DNA of 56,164 bases. Source: Jaenimonas drosophilae. Its lineage: Eukaryota; Euglenozoa; Kinetoplastea; Trypanosomatida; Trypanosomatidae. The DNA is taken from positions 1 through 56,164 of the forward strand of contig JASAON010001561.1 in the NCBI GenBank assembly GCA_030849065.1. Direction: 5' to 3'. This document shows, piece by piece, positions 29,801 to 37,340 of this stretch (position 1 is its first letter; each line of letters starts with the position of its first letter). The translations under genes and the position numbers were made by a program. The notes below the pieces were generated by a model, which did not search any database, had not been told where the DNA came from, and worked only from the letters and a program-made list of their open reading frames with translations.

Positions 29801-32138
29801 TAAAGTTGTTTCTGAAAACCATCAGCGTGAGGAAAAGCTGCGCCGCTGGGAAGAGGAGCTCACTGAGCGGCGAACAAAGCTCGAACAACAGCTATTGGAT
29901 CGTGAGGCTCATGTACTACGGCGTGAGCAGGCTCTGTCAGGAACTCGGGAGGGACTTAGCGAGAAGCTGGCGGAGGTTGACCTCCTTATTCAGCAGCACA
30001 CGGCTGAGCAGGCGGTTCTGCGAGAAAAAATGGCGGAGGAGGAGTCAGAGCGAAAGCGGCAACACACGGAACAGATGGAAGCGCTTCAACGGAGAATTGC
30101 CGACGTGGACGTGGGGAGACCGTCGAGGGAGTCCATCTGTGGGGCTCCGTCGCGATGCTGCCTCGAACACGAGCAGCTGGCGCTCGCTCTCCAGCAAATG
30201 AGTCGACGTGAAGTTGCCAACCTAGTGGCAATCGAAACGTTGTACCGTCTTTCTATTCGTGGGGATGAGGATGTGCAGTCTCAGTTCATTGCCAAGAGCC
30301 AGCGACTGGAGAGTCGGGAGATAAATCGCCAAGAAGCTTTCGTAGAGCTGACGCGACAGCATCAACGCGCTCATGCCTCACTGGAGCGTGTTCAACATGA
30401 GTGCCTTCGCCTCTCTACTCAGATGGAGGAAAGTACATCGCAGCTCCGTATCCAGCAAGCAGACAATGAACGGCTGCAGGAGGAGCTGATGAATCTCCGC
30501 ATTCAACGTAGTTCAGCCCTTTCAACGGCTGCCTGTGCAGATGAGACGTCGCAGCGTATCCGTCAAGATGCCATGGACGCCTTGGAGGCACATCGGCAAG
30601 AACTCCAAAGCATGAGTGAGCAGCTGCGCAGTGCCCGTGATGAGTCAGACCAATCCACAGAGAAATATCTCAGGCTGTCATGTGCAGCCCTCCTCATGCT
30701 CACACAGCTGGAGGAGCAACAGCGATACCTTCTTGAGCATCATGCCGGCCACGAGCGGCTTGCCATGAAGAAGTTAGAAATCTCCGACATGGAGTCCAAC
30801 GCCAAGAATCGGTCGATCGAACAGTGGAAGTGTCTCTACCGCGAAAAAGATAGCAATCATTTGGAGGCCGCTCACTTGGCCGTGCTGGACGCCCAGCGAC
30901 TGGATCTGCGTACTCGTCTGGAGGAGGAGCTTAAGCTCCGTGAGACAGCGGTAGCGGAGCGGGAGAACATAGTGGAGCGACGAGAGCACCAGCTTCAGCG
31001 TCAGGCACAAGACCGTCCTTCGACCAGGGCTGTTGATCAATTGCACGAATCCGAGATACGTGTCGCTGCCAAGGAAGTGGAGCTCCACGAACGAGAAGAG
31101 AACCTCGTTCAGCTGGCGATTCGCTTGAAGGAGAAGGAATCGGTTCTAACGTCTCGGCTCTACGAAGCACAACAAAACCTCATTCGCCACACTGCTCTGC
31201 AATTGGTGGAGCTTTACCACTCACAGGAGCGCGTTGAGAGAGAGAGCATCCGACGACTCGCCGATCTCCACTATGAGCGCTGTGTCTGCGGCACCCTCGA
31301 TGCGACTAGTACGCATCAGCAGTTGCGTATTCGGCGGGATGCCGCCGTGGCGGCTGAGAGCGTTGCGCTTGAGGAGAAGATGGCTCAGTCGGAGGCAGAG
31401 AACGCCCGCCGCCGGAAGCAACTGGCCGATGAAGAGCTGCAGTTGCAGGCCTATTTGCGGGCCCTTCAGATGGAGGACATTCGTCGTGCAGAGCTCTCAG
31501 AAAAGGGCCAAGCAGTTGTGGAAGAGGCAGAGGCACGCCTGGCTCAGGCGCGTCAGCGGGAGGAGGCGATGGAGGCTCTTGCCCGTCGCGTCCAACTCCA
31601 GGCGCTTTCTGCAGAGGAGGAGGTGAAGGAGAAGGAGTGCTCGCTGCAAAAGCGTTCGATTGACCTACAACGCCGCATGAAGGAGAGATATGCTGAACTG
31701 GAACGAAAGCAGCAGGTTGTTCGATCACAAACGGAGGGCTTCCAGCGTGAGCTGCAGGATTTAGAGATGGAGCTGTGTTCCATTATCTACAAGAATAAGA
31801 ATGCTGAGCTGGAGCTACGATCCAAGGATGGAGAACTTCAGCGGCAAAAGATGTACTACGCCGATCTAACCAAGACACTCGAAGAACGCGAGCGGCTGTT
31901 GAAGTTGGAGCGTGCGCATCGCGCAGATGGATTTCGAAGTGCCACGTCTCTGGCTGGTGATCTTCTTGATGTAAATGATCTTCTCAAGAAGCAGCTACTT
32001 ATTTGGCGACGGAAGTTTGACGTTCTGCATGCGCAGGATAAGTTGGAGTGCGAGCACTGTGCCTGGCTCAATCGCAAGGACGCTCTTAAGTGCCGGTGCT
32101 GTGGCAATGCGCTACTCCCTGCTAGTGACTCACACTGA
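26898..32138 (+). CDS. Kinesin with long coiled coil and C-terminal RanBP2-type zinc finger
   Basis: 1746 residues from the ATG at 26898. A Ser/Thr/Pro-rich N-terminal extension (1-124) is followed by a kinesin motor (about 125-485) with all nucleotide-binding signatures: P-loop GQTGSGKT (217-224), switch I NERSSRSH (345-352) and switch II LVDLAGSE (384-391), so it should be an active ATPase. The N-terminal motor and following neck (YAAKARRVLNKP) suggest plus-end movement. Residues from about 490 to 1715 are almost continuous coiled coil rich in Glu, Arg and Gln, with a break near 1070-1100 that includes a Cys pair. The last 30 residues carry C-x2-C-x10-C-x2-C (Cys1718, 1721, 1732, 1735) with Asn1725 at the RanBP2-finger position. 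That domain usually binds ubiquitin, RNA or Ran. I cannot assign a kinesin subfamily by eye. Confidence 0.93.
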   Translation: MLHRDFLRARRGSTSESHPTPPTHGRKARPNTARHSSTIACSTPLSSVAGSSLASITALTGSANTSSMSATPHTARCRGEGGAFQDELSIAPRPPVNQPSEAFARHMSSSSLASGTHPPVSSPAEKVSVAVRCRPPNPEQGERQEDVIVSMDPRSREVYLLDEGSHKWRVDTPIWSCRGPARDGSATSTQAQIYEQVGRPLLLHALDGYNSTLMAYGQTGSGKTYTMMGGLKLSGEFREESAEYGLVPRICYDLFEEIDRRSFTAPSGETLSWEVHVRFVEIYCERISDLLNGGASISIREEITSDAASFVLLGATRIRAHNTVDLLRALNTGNKCRKTASTKSNERSSRSHAIFIMELTEILSFVEPDGSVVSAPSKSLAFRLVDLAGSERVSETGVMGQQLKEARDINLSLFTLGMVIESLTDKRRCIKPPYRDSALTKLLRDAFGGNSKTTMICTIGPCEAHRQQTIQTLNYAAKARRVLNKPHVDEDPSAAELRRANAELLNLRRELVDAQKSGTHHAQIEAQLKEAHDRLRRDQAEARERKLALEKRESALAARLREVEAQRQLYESQMSALEQEAERAKAEQTKREQDLNRAYRQAEKSNQLRLVELQRQQDASEHALKAKEEELIQHQREVEGKLQKMELQSRHRVDELLRQQREVEAEFRRREEEAKQKEREIASRQRKAEEDARQREEHIRGMEEEWTKHVQCIEEEFRSREDSIAKRMKEAQERLKLAEDEARVREGEMKERWSEAEQQARRLQTEMERKQAELDRRVLELNRQAQQRELELNHKLHDAEYQLHRREKESQHHQEEVELLKEEAARQSASVLFKEKSWQEQQSILTDSLRLREEQIRRREAELSAQFDELMNTRGNWERDYAAKVAVLQVSHDETAVALKQKESVLQQRDQELHQLRADFESQSAAKEMDFKRKELALLAQMNEGEARAQRERHINLRSKEDVQRAMDKVVSENHQREEKLRRWEEELTERRTKLEQQLLDREAHVLRREQALSGTREGLSEKLAEVDLLIQQHTAEQAVLREKMAEEESERKRQHTEQMEALQRRIADVDVGRPSRESICGAPSRCCLEHEQLALALQQMSRREVANLVAIETLYRLSIRGDEDVQSQFIAKSQRLESREINRQEAFVELTRQHQRAHASLERVQHECLRLSTQMEESTSQLRIQQADNERLQEELMNLRIQRSSALSTAACADETSQRIRQDAMDALEAHRQELQSMSEQLRSARDESDQSTEKYLRLSCAALLMLTQLEEQQRYLLEHHAGHERLAMKKLEISDMESNAKNRSIEQWKCLYREKDSNHLEAAHLAVLDAQRLDLRTRLEEELKLRETAVAERENIVERREHQLQRQAQDRPSTRAVDQLHESEIRVAAKEVELHEREENLVQLAIRLKEKESVLTSRLYEAQQNLIRHTALQLVELYHSQERVERESIRRLADLHYERCVCGTLDATSTHQQLRIRRDAAVAAESVALEEKMAQSEAENARRRKQLADEELQLQAYLRALQMEDIRRAELSEKGQAVVEEAEARLAQARQREEAMEALARRVQLQALSAEEEVKEKECSLQKRSIDLQRRMKERYAELERKQQVVRSQTEGFQRELQDLEMELCSIIYKNKNAELELRSKDGELQRQKMYYADLTKTLEERERLLKLERAHRADGFRSATSLAGDLLDVNDLLKKQLLIWRRKFDVLHAQDKLECEHCAWLNRKDALKCRCCGNALLPASDSH

Positions 32139-32363
32139 GCCAATCCTCTGATTGTGCTCCTAGTAGTCGTTGAGGATGCTGAGGTTATAGAAGAACTTTG
32201 CATAGATGGTGTTATTTGCGTTTTCAAGATTTGTGGTCGTGCTGACTGCGCCACAGGACTCCTGCGACTGTAGATATCTCGAAGCAGCAGCCCAAGTGTC
32301 TTCCTCTGTTTCATCGGCTTGGCGATGAAACACGTGTATGTCGGTGGATGATTTGCCAATGAA

Positions 32364-32392
32364 TTTTTTCCTCCCTTTTCTTCAACATGTAG
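32364..32392 (+). promoter_or_regulatory. Polypyrimidine tract and AG acceptor
   Basis: A T/C tract (32364-32383) is followed by the first AG at 32391-32392, 16 bases before the ATG at 32408. It supports the small downstream frame as a separately processed mRNA. Confidence 0.55.
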
Positions 32393-32407
32393 GCTGAGGT
32401 AGAACTC

Positions 32408-33109
32408 ATGAGTTACCCACGAACGGGAGAGGTCCATCACAGTCGCTGGGGAAGCCCACCCCTACCACTCCAACCTGTGGAGCTGAATCAACGAGTGTCA
32501 GCATCGACGTCGCCGAGCGTGAAGCGCGTGGCTCACGACGTCAATCTCCTTGGAGAACGTGGTGAATCAAACATCTGGGCTGAACACCGTCGTGACGACC
32601 GCAAACGAGGACGTGAAGAGGGCTCACCAACACCAACATTGACGGGGCTGACCGTAGCAAACACCACTGTACGTGGAGGCTGCCAACGCAGTACTCAAGC
32701 CGCCATGGAGGGAGGCTGTGGCGTCAACCGATGCACATTTGTGGTTGAGCCCACACAAGCAAGAACAATATCCGTCGAATACCAACGGCCAATCACTCCC
32801 TCCATTCCTGCATCACGAGCACGAGGCGAAAGCGTCCCGCTTCCCATCCCGTCCTTCATCACAAGCGAGCGAGAGTACGCCCTCTACCAGCGTCTTCCCT
32901 CTATCCGCTCACACAGCTGCACACCGCCGCCGCGTGATGATGGCGTGTGTGAGTTGGGTGATAGCCAACAACGAAGCACACCACTGCCGCTAGGTGCTGT
33001 AGCTGGGGTGTCTCGAGAGGCGTCGAAGAGTGCGCTCTTCGCCCACGCACGACGTACCGCGCTCGCATGCGGTCTTCTCACCCCACCCCTCCTTCACACA
33101 CCTGGCTGA
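32408..33109 (+). CDS. Unknown 233-residue basic, Pro/Ser-rich protein
   Basis: An open frame of 233 codons from the ATG at 32408, preceded by a good polypyrimidine/AG signal, located between the kinesin and the first LWGA coiled-coil gene. I do not recognise the family. It is rich in Arg, Ser, Pro and Thr, with a basic cluster (AEHRRDDRKRGREEG), and appears largely disordered. A short stretch (ITSEREYALYQRLPSI) could be helical. No signal peptide or membrane span is seen. Codon composition and the processing signal favour a real gene, but low complexity makes it less certain than its neighbours. Confidence 0.55.
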   Translation: MSYPRTGEVHHSRWGSPPLPLQPVELNQRVSASTSPSVKRVAHDVNLLGERGESNIWAEHRRDDRKRGREEGSPTPTLTGLTVANTTVRGGCQRSTQAAMEGGCGVNRCTFVVEPTQARTISVEYQRPITPSIPASRARGESVPLPIPSFITSEREYALYQRLPSIRSHSCTPPPRDDGVCELGDSQQRSTPLPLGAVAGVSREASKSALFAHARRTALACGLLTPPLLHTPG

Positions 33110-33320
33110 CTACATTGATCACCTAGATTGTTGCGTTGACGAATTTCACCGTTCACTTGACATTTGTGACGGATTGTACACGATCGAATCTATGGCAGCG
33201 AAGATCAACATGACACCCTTCTCATACATGTGCTCTCACCAATTGTTCACGCTCATCATGACTGCTGTGTTGTTTTCTCTTCCTCCACTTCTGTGAGTCG
33301 CAACGCATTGGCGACGACGT

Positions 33321-33337
33321 TCTAACTTTTCTTATAG
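33321..33337 (+). promoter_or_regulatory. Putative trans-splice acceptor before the first LWGA coiled-coil gene
   Basis: A short T/C-rich tract ends in TAG at 33335-33337, 17 bases before the ATG at 33354. Confidence 0.5.
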
Positions 33338-33353
33338 GTAGAAGCCCACGTAG

Positions 33354-36300
33354 ATGAGCGCCGCTTCCGACGAGCCCCCCACGGTGATCAAGACGGTAGA
33401 GCTGGAGTTCCGCCACAATGGAGATATTCCTGAGCCGGCAGCTGAGATCATCGCCACCGGGGACGGAGGACGTGCGCCACGACAGAGTCGCCACATTGAG
33501 TTCGTTGACGACGGAAAACTATTCGAGGGCCACCTCAGCGTCCAGTCACGGAGCCTCAAATCTATTATTCAGTATCTCGTCAATAACCAGGAGGAACAAG
33601 CGGTCATTATTCGTGGCTTGCAGGATGAGGTCAACACGATGCGCGTACGTGCGGCCAAGTCCAACCGCAGTGTTGGCTTCGGCCGTGGGGCCGCTGGCGC
33701 GGGTACGGCCGAGATTGATGCGGTGGCCCAGCGTCTCAAAAACATGGAAAACTTCATGATGCTTTGGGGAGCTCGTCCGCAGGACATGAGCGATCTCGTT
33801 GAGAACTACGGTGATCCGGTAGTTACCCCAGAGGCCTACACCTCATACCTGCTTGACCTGCCGTCGTTCCGCCTCACTAGGCGGGAGGCGCGGACGTTGA
33901 TGGCCTCGTCTGGAAGTCAGGCCACCGCCGCGAGAGTTCTTTCGCCCGATTCATCGTCACGAAGACGTGGGAGCTCATCGGGGAGAGAGGAACCCACCAC
34001 TGGAGGAGGTGGCGGTGAAGCGGGGAGGCGCGCGCTCGAGAAGGCGACCGAGGCTCTTGCACGCATCGAAGCGTTGGAGCGCGGTAGTGGCCGAGGTGGT
34101 GGCCGTCGGCGCTCGCCAGACGACGACGAGGAGGAGGTGGTGGATGAGACAGCCCGTCGCGATTTGGAGGACCTTGGCCAGTACGTCATGAAGCGCATCA
34201 AGGAGCTCGAGCGGACTGCCCATGCGGCCACCTCAGCAGCAAGCAAGGCCAGCGCAGCGGTGGAGTCGGTGGGCGAGGATAGTGCGGTGGAGGACTTCAG
34301 ACGTCCCCGCCCGACGCCTCGCGGGAAGCCACGGAGGACAGAGGTGGTCGTTGAGGACGGTGATGAGGTCGATGACTACGCTGCGCGACGAGCAGCAGCC
34401 GCACGACCGCCTGCCCGACCACGTCCACGGCGCTCGGATTCGGAGGGCGAGTCGGCTGCTGAGGAGAGCATGGCCTCCCGCCGCGCCAACGCTGCGTCTC
34501 GGGGCCGCCAGCGGAAGGTGGCGATCCCCCCCGCAGAGGTTGTGCAGGAGCAAGAAGAGGAGATGCCACCGTCTGCAGCACAGCGGCGTGGCCGCCCGTC
34601 CCCTCCATCTCGCACCAAGCGTGCTGAGCGCCGTACCGTCGAAGTGATGGAGGATATGGACGACGATGAGGAGGCGACGCCACCACGCGCGCGTCCCGCC
34701 CCATCACGCCAGAAACCACGGCGACAGGTGGAGGTTGAGTCGGAGGATGATGCGGCAGTACCTCCGCCCGGTCGTCCGTCGCCGTCGCGGCCCAAAGCCC
34801 GCCGTCCGGTTGTTGAGTCGGAGGATGAGGAGATGGAGGAGCCCGTCGCCCCACCACGAGGGAGCCGGGCAAAGCCGCAGCGTCAAGCTCCAGCAGAGCC
34901 GGAGATGTCATCCACGACAGCGCGCAACAGGCGCTCTCCCGCCCGTCCAGGAAAAGGCCGGTCTGGGGTCGATGTGGTTGAAACGCCGGAGAGCCGTCGC
35001 CCTCCTCGCAGCAACGAAAGCAGCACCGCCAGCGGTCGCCCCGCGCCACCGCCGCTGCCTCCCGCCGCTGCCGCTGCAACCGGCAAATTGGCGGAGGAGG
35101 ATTTGGTTGACAACGTTGCGCGCGAGGATGCCTCCGCGGCATTAGAGCTCGTGGAGGACCTCCAGCACGACGTCTACAAGCGCCTGAAGGACATGGCCTC
35201 CACGATTCAATCGCTGCAGCGCGCCGTGAGCTCCCGTCCACCCTCGGTCGAGCCCACGCCCGTCACGGCGACGCCGGATCGTCAGTCTCCCGATTCCGCG
35301 CGGAACAGCCGCGGCAACCGATTGACGCCCGATGACGCGGGGGATGAATTGGTGAGCCGCGGTGCATCGAAGCGGCCGCCGCGCCCGTCGTCGCGTTCGA
35401 ACGAGGAACATTCTCGAGATCCATCTCCGGCCCGCAAGGCTGGTGGATCGGCGGGAGGCCCAACCATCGACAAAGTTGCCCGGGAGGAGGCGGCGGCGGT
35501 CGGCGAACGCATGGGCGAGCTTGAGGAGGATATGGCCAAGCGCTGGCAGGGTCTCGAGGAGCGTCTGCGCATCATTGGTCGGGCCACCATGGGTGTGCCA
35601 CCACCCAACCCGGGAGGATCGGTAGATCGCAAGGCCCGCGAGGATGCCTCTCTGTCATTGATGAGGGTCCAGCACTTAGAAAGGGATCTTGCCTCACTAC
35701 GCCGCCAGCTCGCCGCCATTCATACCGCCGAGCTGAACCGGCAGCGAACCAATGAGCGCTCACGGGCGAGCAGCTGCAGTTCAGTGAGTGAGGAGGTTGT
35801 CCGCAAGGTTCGCGGTGGTGGTGGCCAGGCGGAGGTCGGTGTCGGAACGGCCGCCTCTGCGTCGAGTAGCAACCCAGGACCCCTGCCTGAGCCGGGGTCG
35901 CCGCTGCAGATCACGGACACCTACAGCAGCCGTGTGGAGGACCTCGAGAAAGAGGTGCAACAGCGCATGGCGGATGTTGAGGCTGCCATCGCCCTCTTGA
36001 AGGGGTCCAACCAAAGCCCACAGGATAAATCATTGTTGGCAATCCTCACTTCCCTCGGTGCCCCAGCAGCTGCTTCCGTTGGCCTCCCTCAAGACCCCTA
36101 CAGTGCCGCCGCCACCGCCGCAGCACCGTCCTCGCTGCCACCCGGCCTGCTAGTCGTGAAGTCGGTGGAGGATGCCGACCTGGTCGATACATCCGGCGGA
36201 GGCAATCCATCTGCAGGTGCAGGGGTGATGCTTCCGGGCGGCATCTTTCTGCCAGCAGCAGCCACCAACACCGGTGCAGCTGACTCTATGGCGAAGAATC

Positions 36301-36863
36301 TCAAGTCGGCTCATCCGGTTTCACGGCCTCTTCAGGAGGCTATGCAACAAGCGCGGGAGGTCTACCTAGCGGAGCAGGTTGTACGAGATGACTTCCAGGT
36401 TCACCGGAAAACAACCCATCGCTTGCGATCTCCTCAGGGAACCACCTTTGGCCGCCGTCTGGTGGAGCGGGATGTGCTCGAGGAGATTCTCGCTGAGCGC
36501 CATCCGCAGACACCATCAACGCGAACGGAGAGCCGTGCGAGCGGCGTGGTGCACAGGAAGTCCGCCACGGATATGACCCCAAATCTCCCCGAAGGCCCTC
36601 CTCACGTTGAAGAAACCTTGGCGGATTTTCATCCCCAGAACTCATCCGGAGGTTTGATGGCGCCCATGCATCAAGCACAGGCCGCCCCTGCAGCCGCTGT
36701 CTCTGGAGAGGTGTCGCCTGCCTCTAACACGAAACGATCCAACATGGAGGTGCCCAGTTCCGCCATCACTCATACAACGCCGTGCGTCATTGTCAACTGC
36801 GTGTGGTGCCAGGAGAACAATAAGCTGCCAGAGGTGGTCGCCGTAGACTCAGCCGTGGCGTAG
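33354..36863 (+). CDS. Large coiled-coil/disordered protein with LWGA motif (first of an adjacent pair)
   Basis: 1169 residues from the ATG at 33354. No known enzyme domain. The N-terminal 180 residues look folded: an early heptad segment, then NFMMLWGARPQDM (LWGA at about 137) and YTSYLLDLPSFRL. The next gene has the same order of motifs. After it, four or five coiled-coil modules share the opening V/I-D-x-x-A-R-E/R-D/E (about 262, 584, 704 and 756, with a shorter one near 860), each with heptads such as LVEDLQHDVYKRLKDM. Between the first and second modules (about 315-580) lies a charged disordered region built from imperfect repeats of about 30 residues that alternate basic PSRxKxRR with acidic VESEDDE. 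The C-terminus ends near CVIVNCVWCQENN. This suggests a cytoskeletal or scaffold protein; the function is unknown. Confidence 0.82.
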   Translation: MSAASDEPPTVIKTVELEFRHNGDIPEPAAEIIATGDGGRAPRQSRHIEFVDDGKLFEGHLSVQSRSLKSIIQYLVNNQEEQAVIIRGLQDEVNTMRVRAAKSNRSVGFGRGAAGAGTAEIDAVAQRLKNMENFMMLWGARPQDMSDLVENYGDPVVTPEAYTSYLLDLPSFRLTRREARTLMASSGSQATAARVLSPDSSSRRRGSSSGREEPTTGGGGGEAGRRALEKATEALARIEALERGSGRGGGRRRSPDDDEEEVVDETARRDLEDLGQYVMKRIKELERTAHAATSAASKASAAVESVGEDSAVEDFRRPRPTPRGKPRRTEVVVEDGDEVDDYAARRAAAARPPARPRPRRSDSEGESAAEESMASRRANAASRGRQRKVAIPPAEVVQEQEEEMPPSAAQRRGRPSPPSRTKRAERRTVEVMEDMDDDEEATPPRARPAPSRQKPRRQVEVESEDDAAVPPPGRPSPSRPKARRPVVESEDEEMEEPVAPPRGSRAKPQRQAPAEPEMSSTTARNRRSPARPGKGRSGVDVVETPESRRPPRSNESSTASGRPAPPPLPPAAAAATGKLAEEDLVDNVAREDASAALELVEDLQHDVYKRLKDMASTIQSLQRAVSSRPPSVEPTPVTATPDRQSPDSARNSRGNRLTPDDAGDELVSRGASKRPPRPSSRSNEEHSRDPSPARKAGGSAGGPTIDKVAREEAAAVGERMGELEEDMAKRWQGLEERLRIIGRATMGVPPPNPGGSVDRKAREDASLSLMRVQHLERDLASLRRQLAAIHTAELNRQRTNERSRASSCSSVSEEVVRKVRGGGGQAEVGVGTAASASSSNPGPLPEPGSPLQITDTYSSRVEDLEKEVQQRMADVEAAIALLKGSNQSPQDKSLLAILTSLGAPAAASVGLPQDPYSAAATAAAPSSLPPGLLVVKSVEDADLVDTSGGGNPSAGAGVMLPGGIFLPAAATNTGAADSMAKNLKSAHPVSRPLQEAMQQAREVYLAEQVVRDDFQVHRKTTHRLRSPQGTTFGRRLVERDVLEEILAERHPQTPSTRTESRASGVVHRKSATDMTPNLPEGPPHVEETLADFHPQNSSGGLMAPMHQAQAAPAAAVSGEVSPASNTKRSNMEVPSSAITHTTPCVIVNCVWCQENNKLPEVVAVDSAVA

Positions 36864-37340
36864 ATCGTCGTGTCTCTCACTACTAGTTACCCATCATGTA
36901 TGATATCTGATATCTATCAAGCTCAACCATCTTCTTGATGTAGTGGGGGCTTCATGTTCCTGTCATGACTGCATACTCAAGACATCTTTCAGGATCGGAT
37001 CCATGAACTGAGGGACGCTGTGTGAAGTCGTCAACAATGCTGAGCTACCCTCATCTTGAGAGTACTTCTTCTCTCCACCTTCATTCAATCTCCGTAGTGC
37101 TCTCAGTGTGATATTGTGTGTTGGCTAGTTGACCAACACGCAATAAGTCTCGCATTAGGTAGGCCCAAACACCATTCACGCTGACATTTTTAGTTTGTCC
37201 GTATCTGTGATTTCACTTGACACAACCATCTTATACTTCAACTACCACCGCTCAATCTTAGCAAAGCCACTCAATAACCAATTCCCCCTTGCACGTACGA
37301 GTGAGCATATTCAAGTTGATCACACAGAAGTTGGGAGAGG
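36864..37340. other. Intergenic region between the two LWGA coiled-coil genes
   Basis: About 480 bases without coding potential; a small direct repeat (gatatct) occurs near 36900-36918. It should hold the 3' end of the first mRNA and the leader of the second. Nothing else seen. Confidence 0.4.

Noticed and set aside
34297..35241. Open frame of 314 codons on the minus strand
   Set aside because: Antisense to the GC-rich repeat region of the larger LWGA protein; low-complexity Arg/Pro/Ser translation, no processing signal, and opposite to the polycistronic direction.
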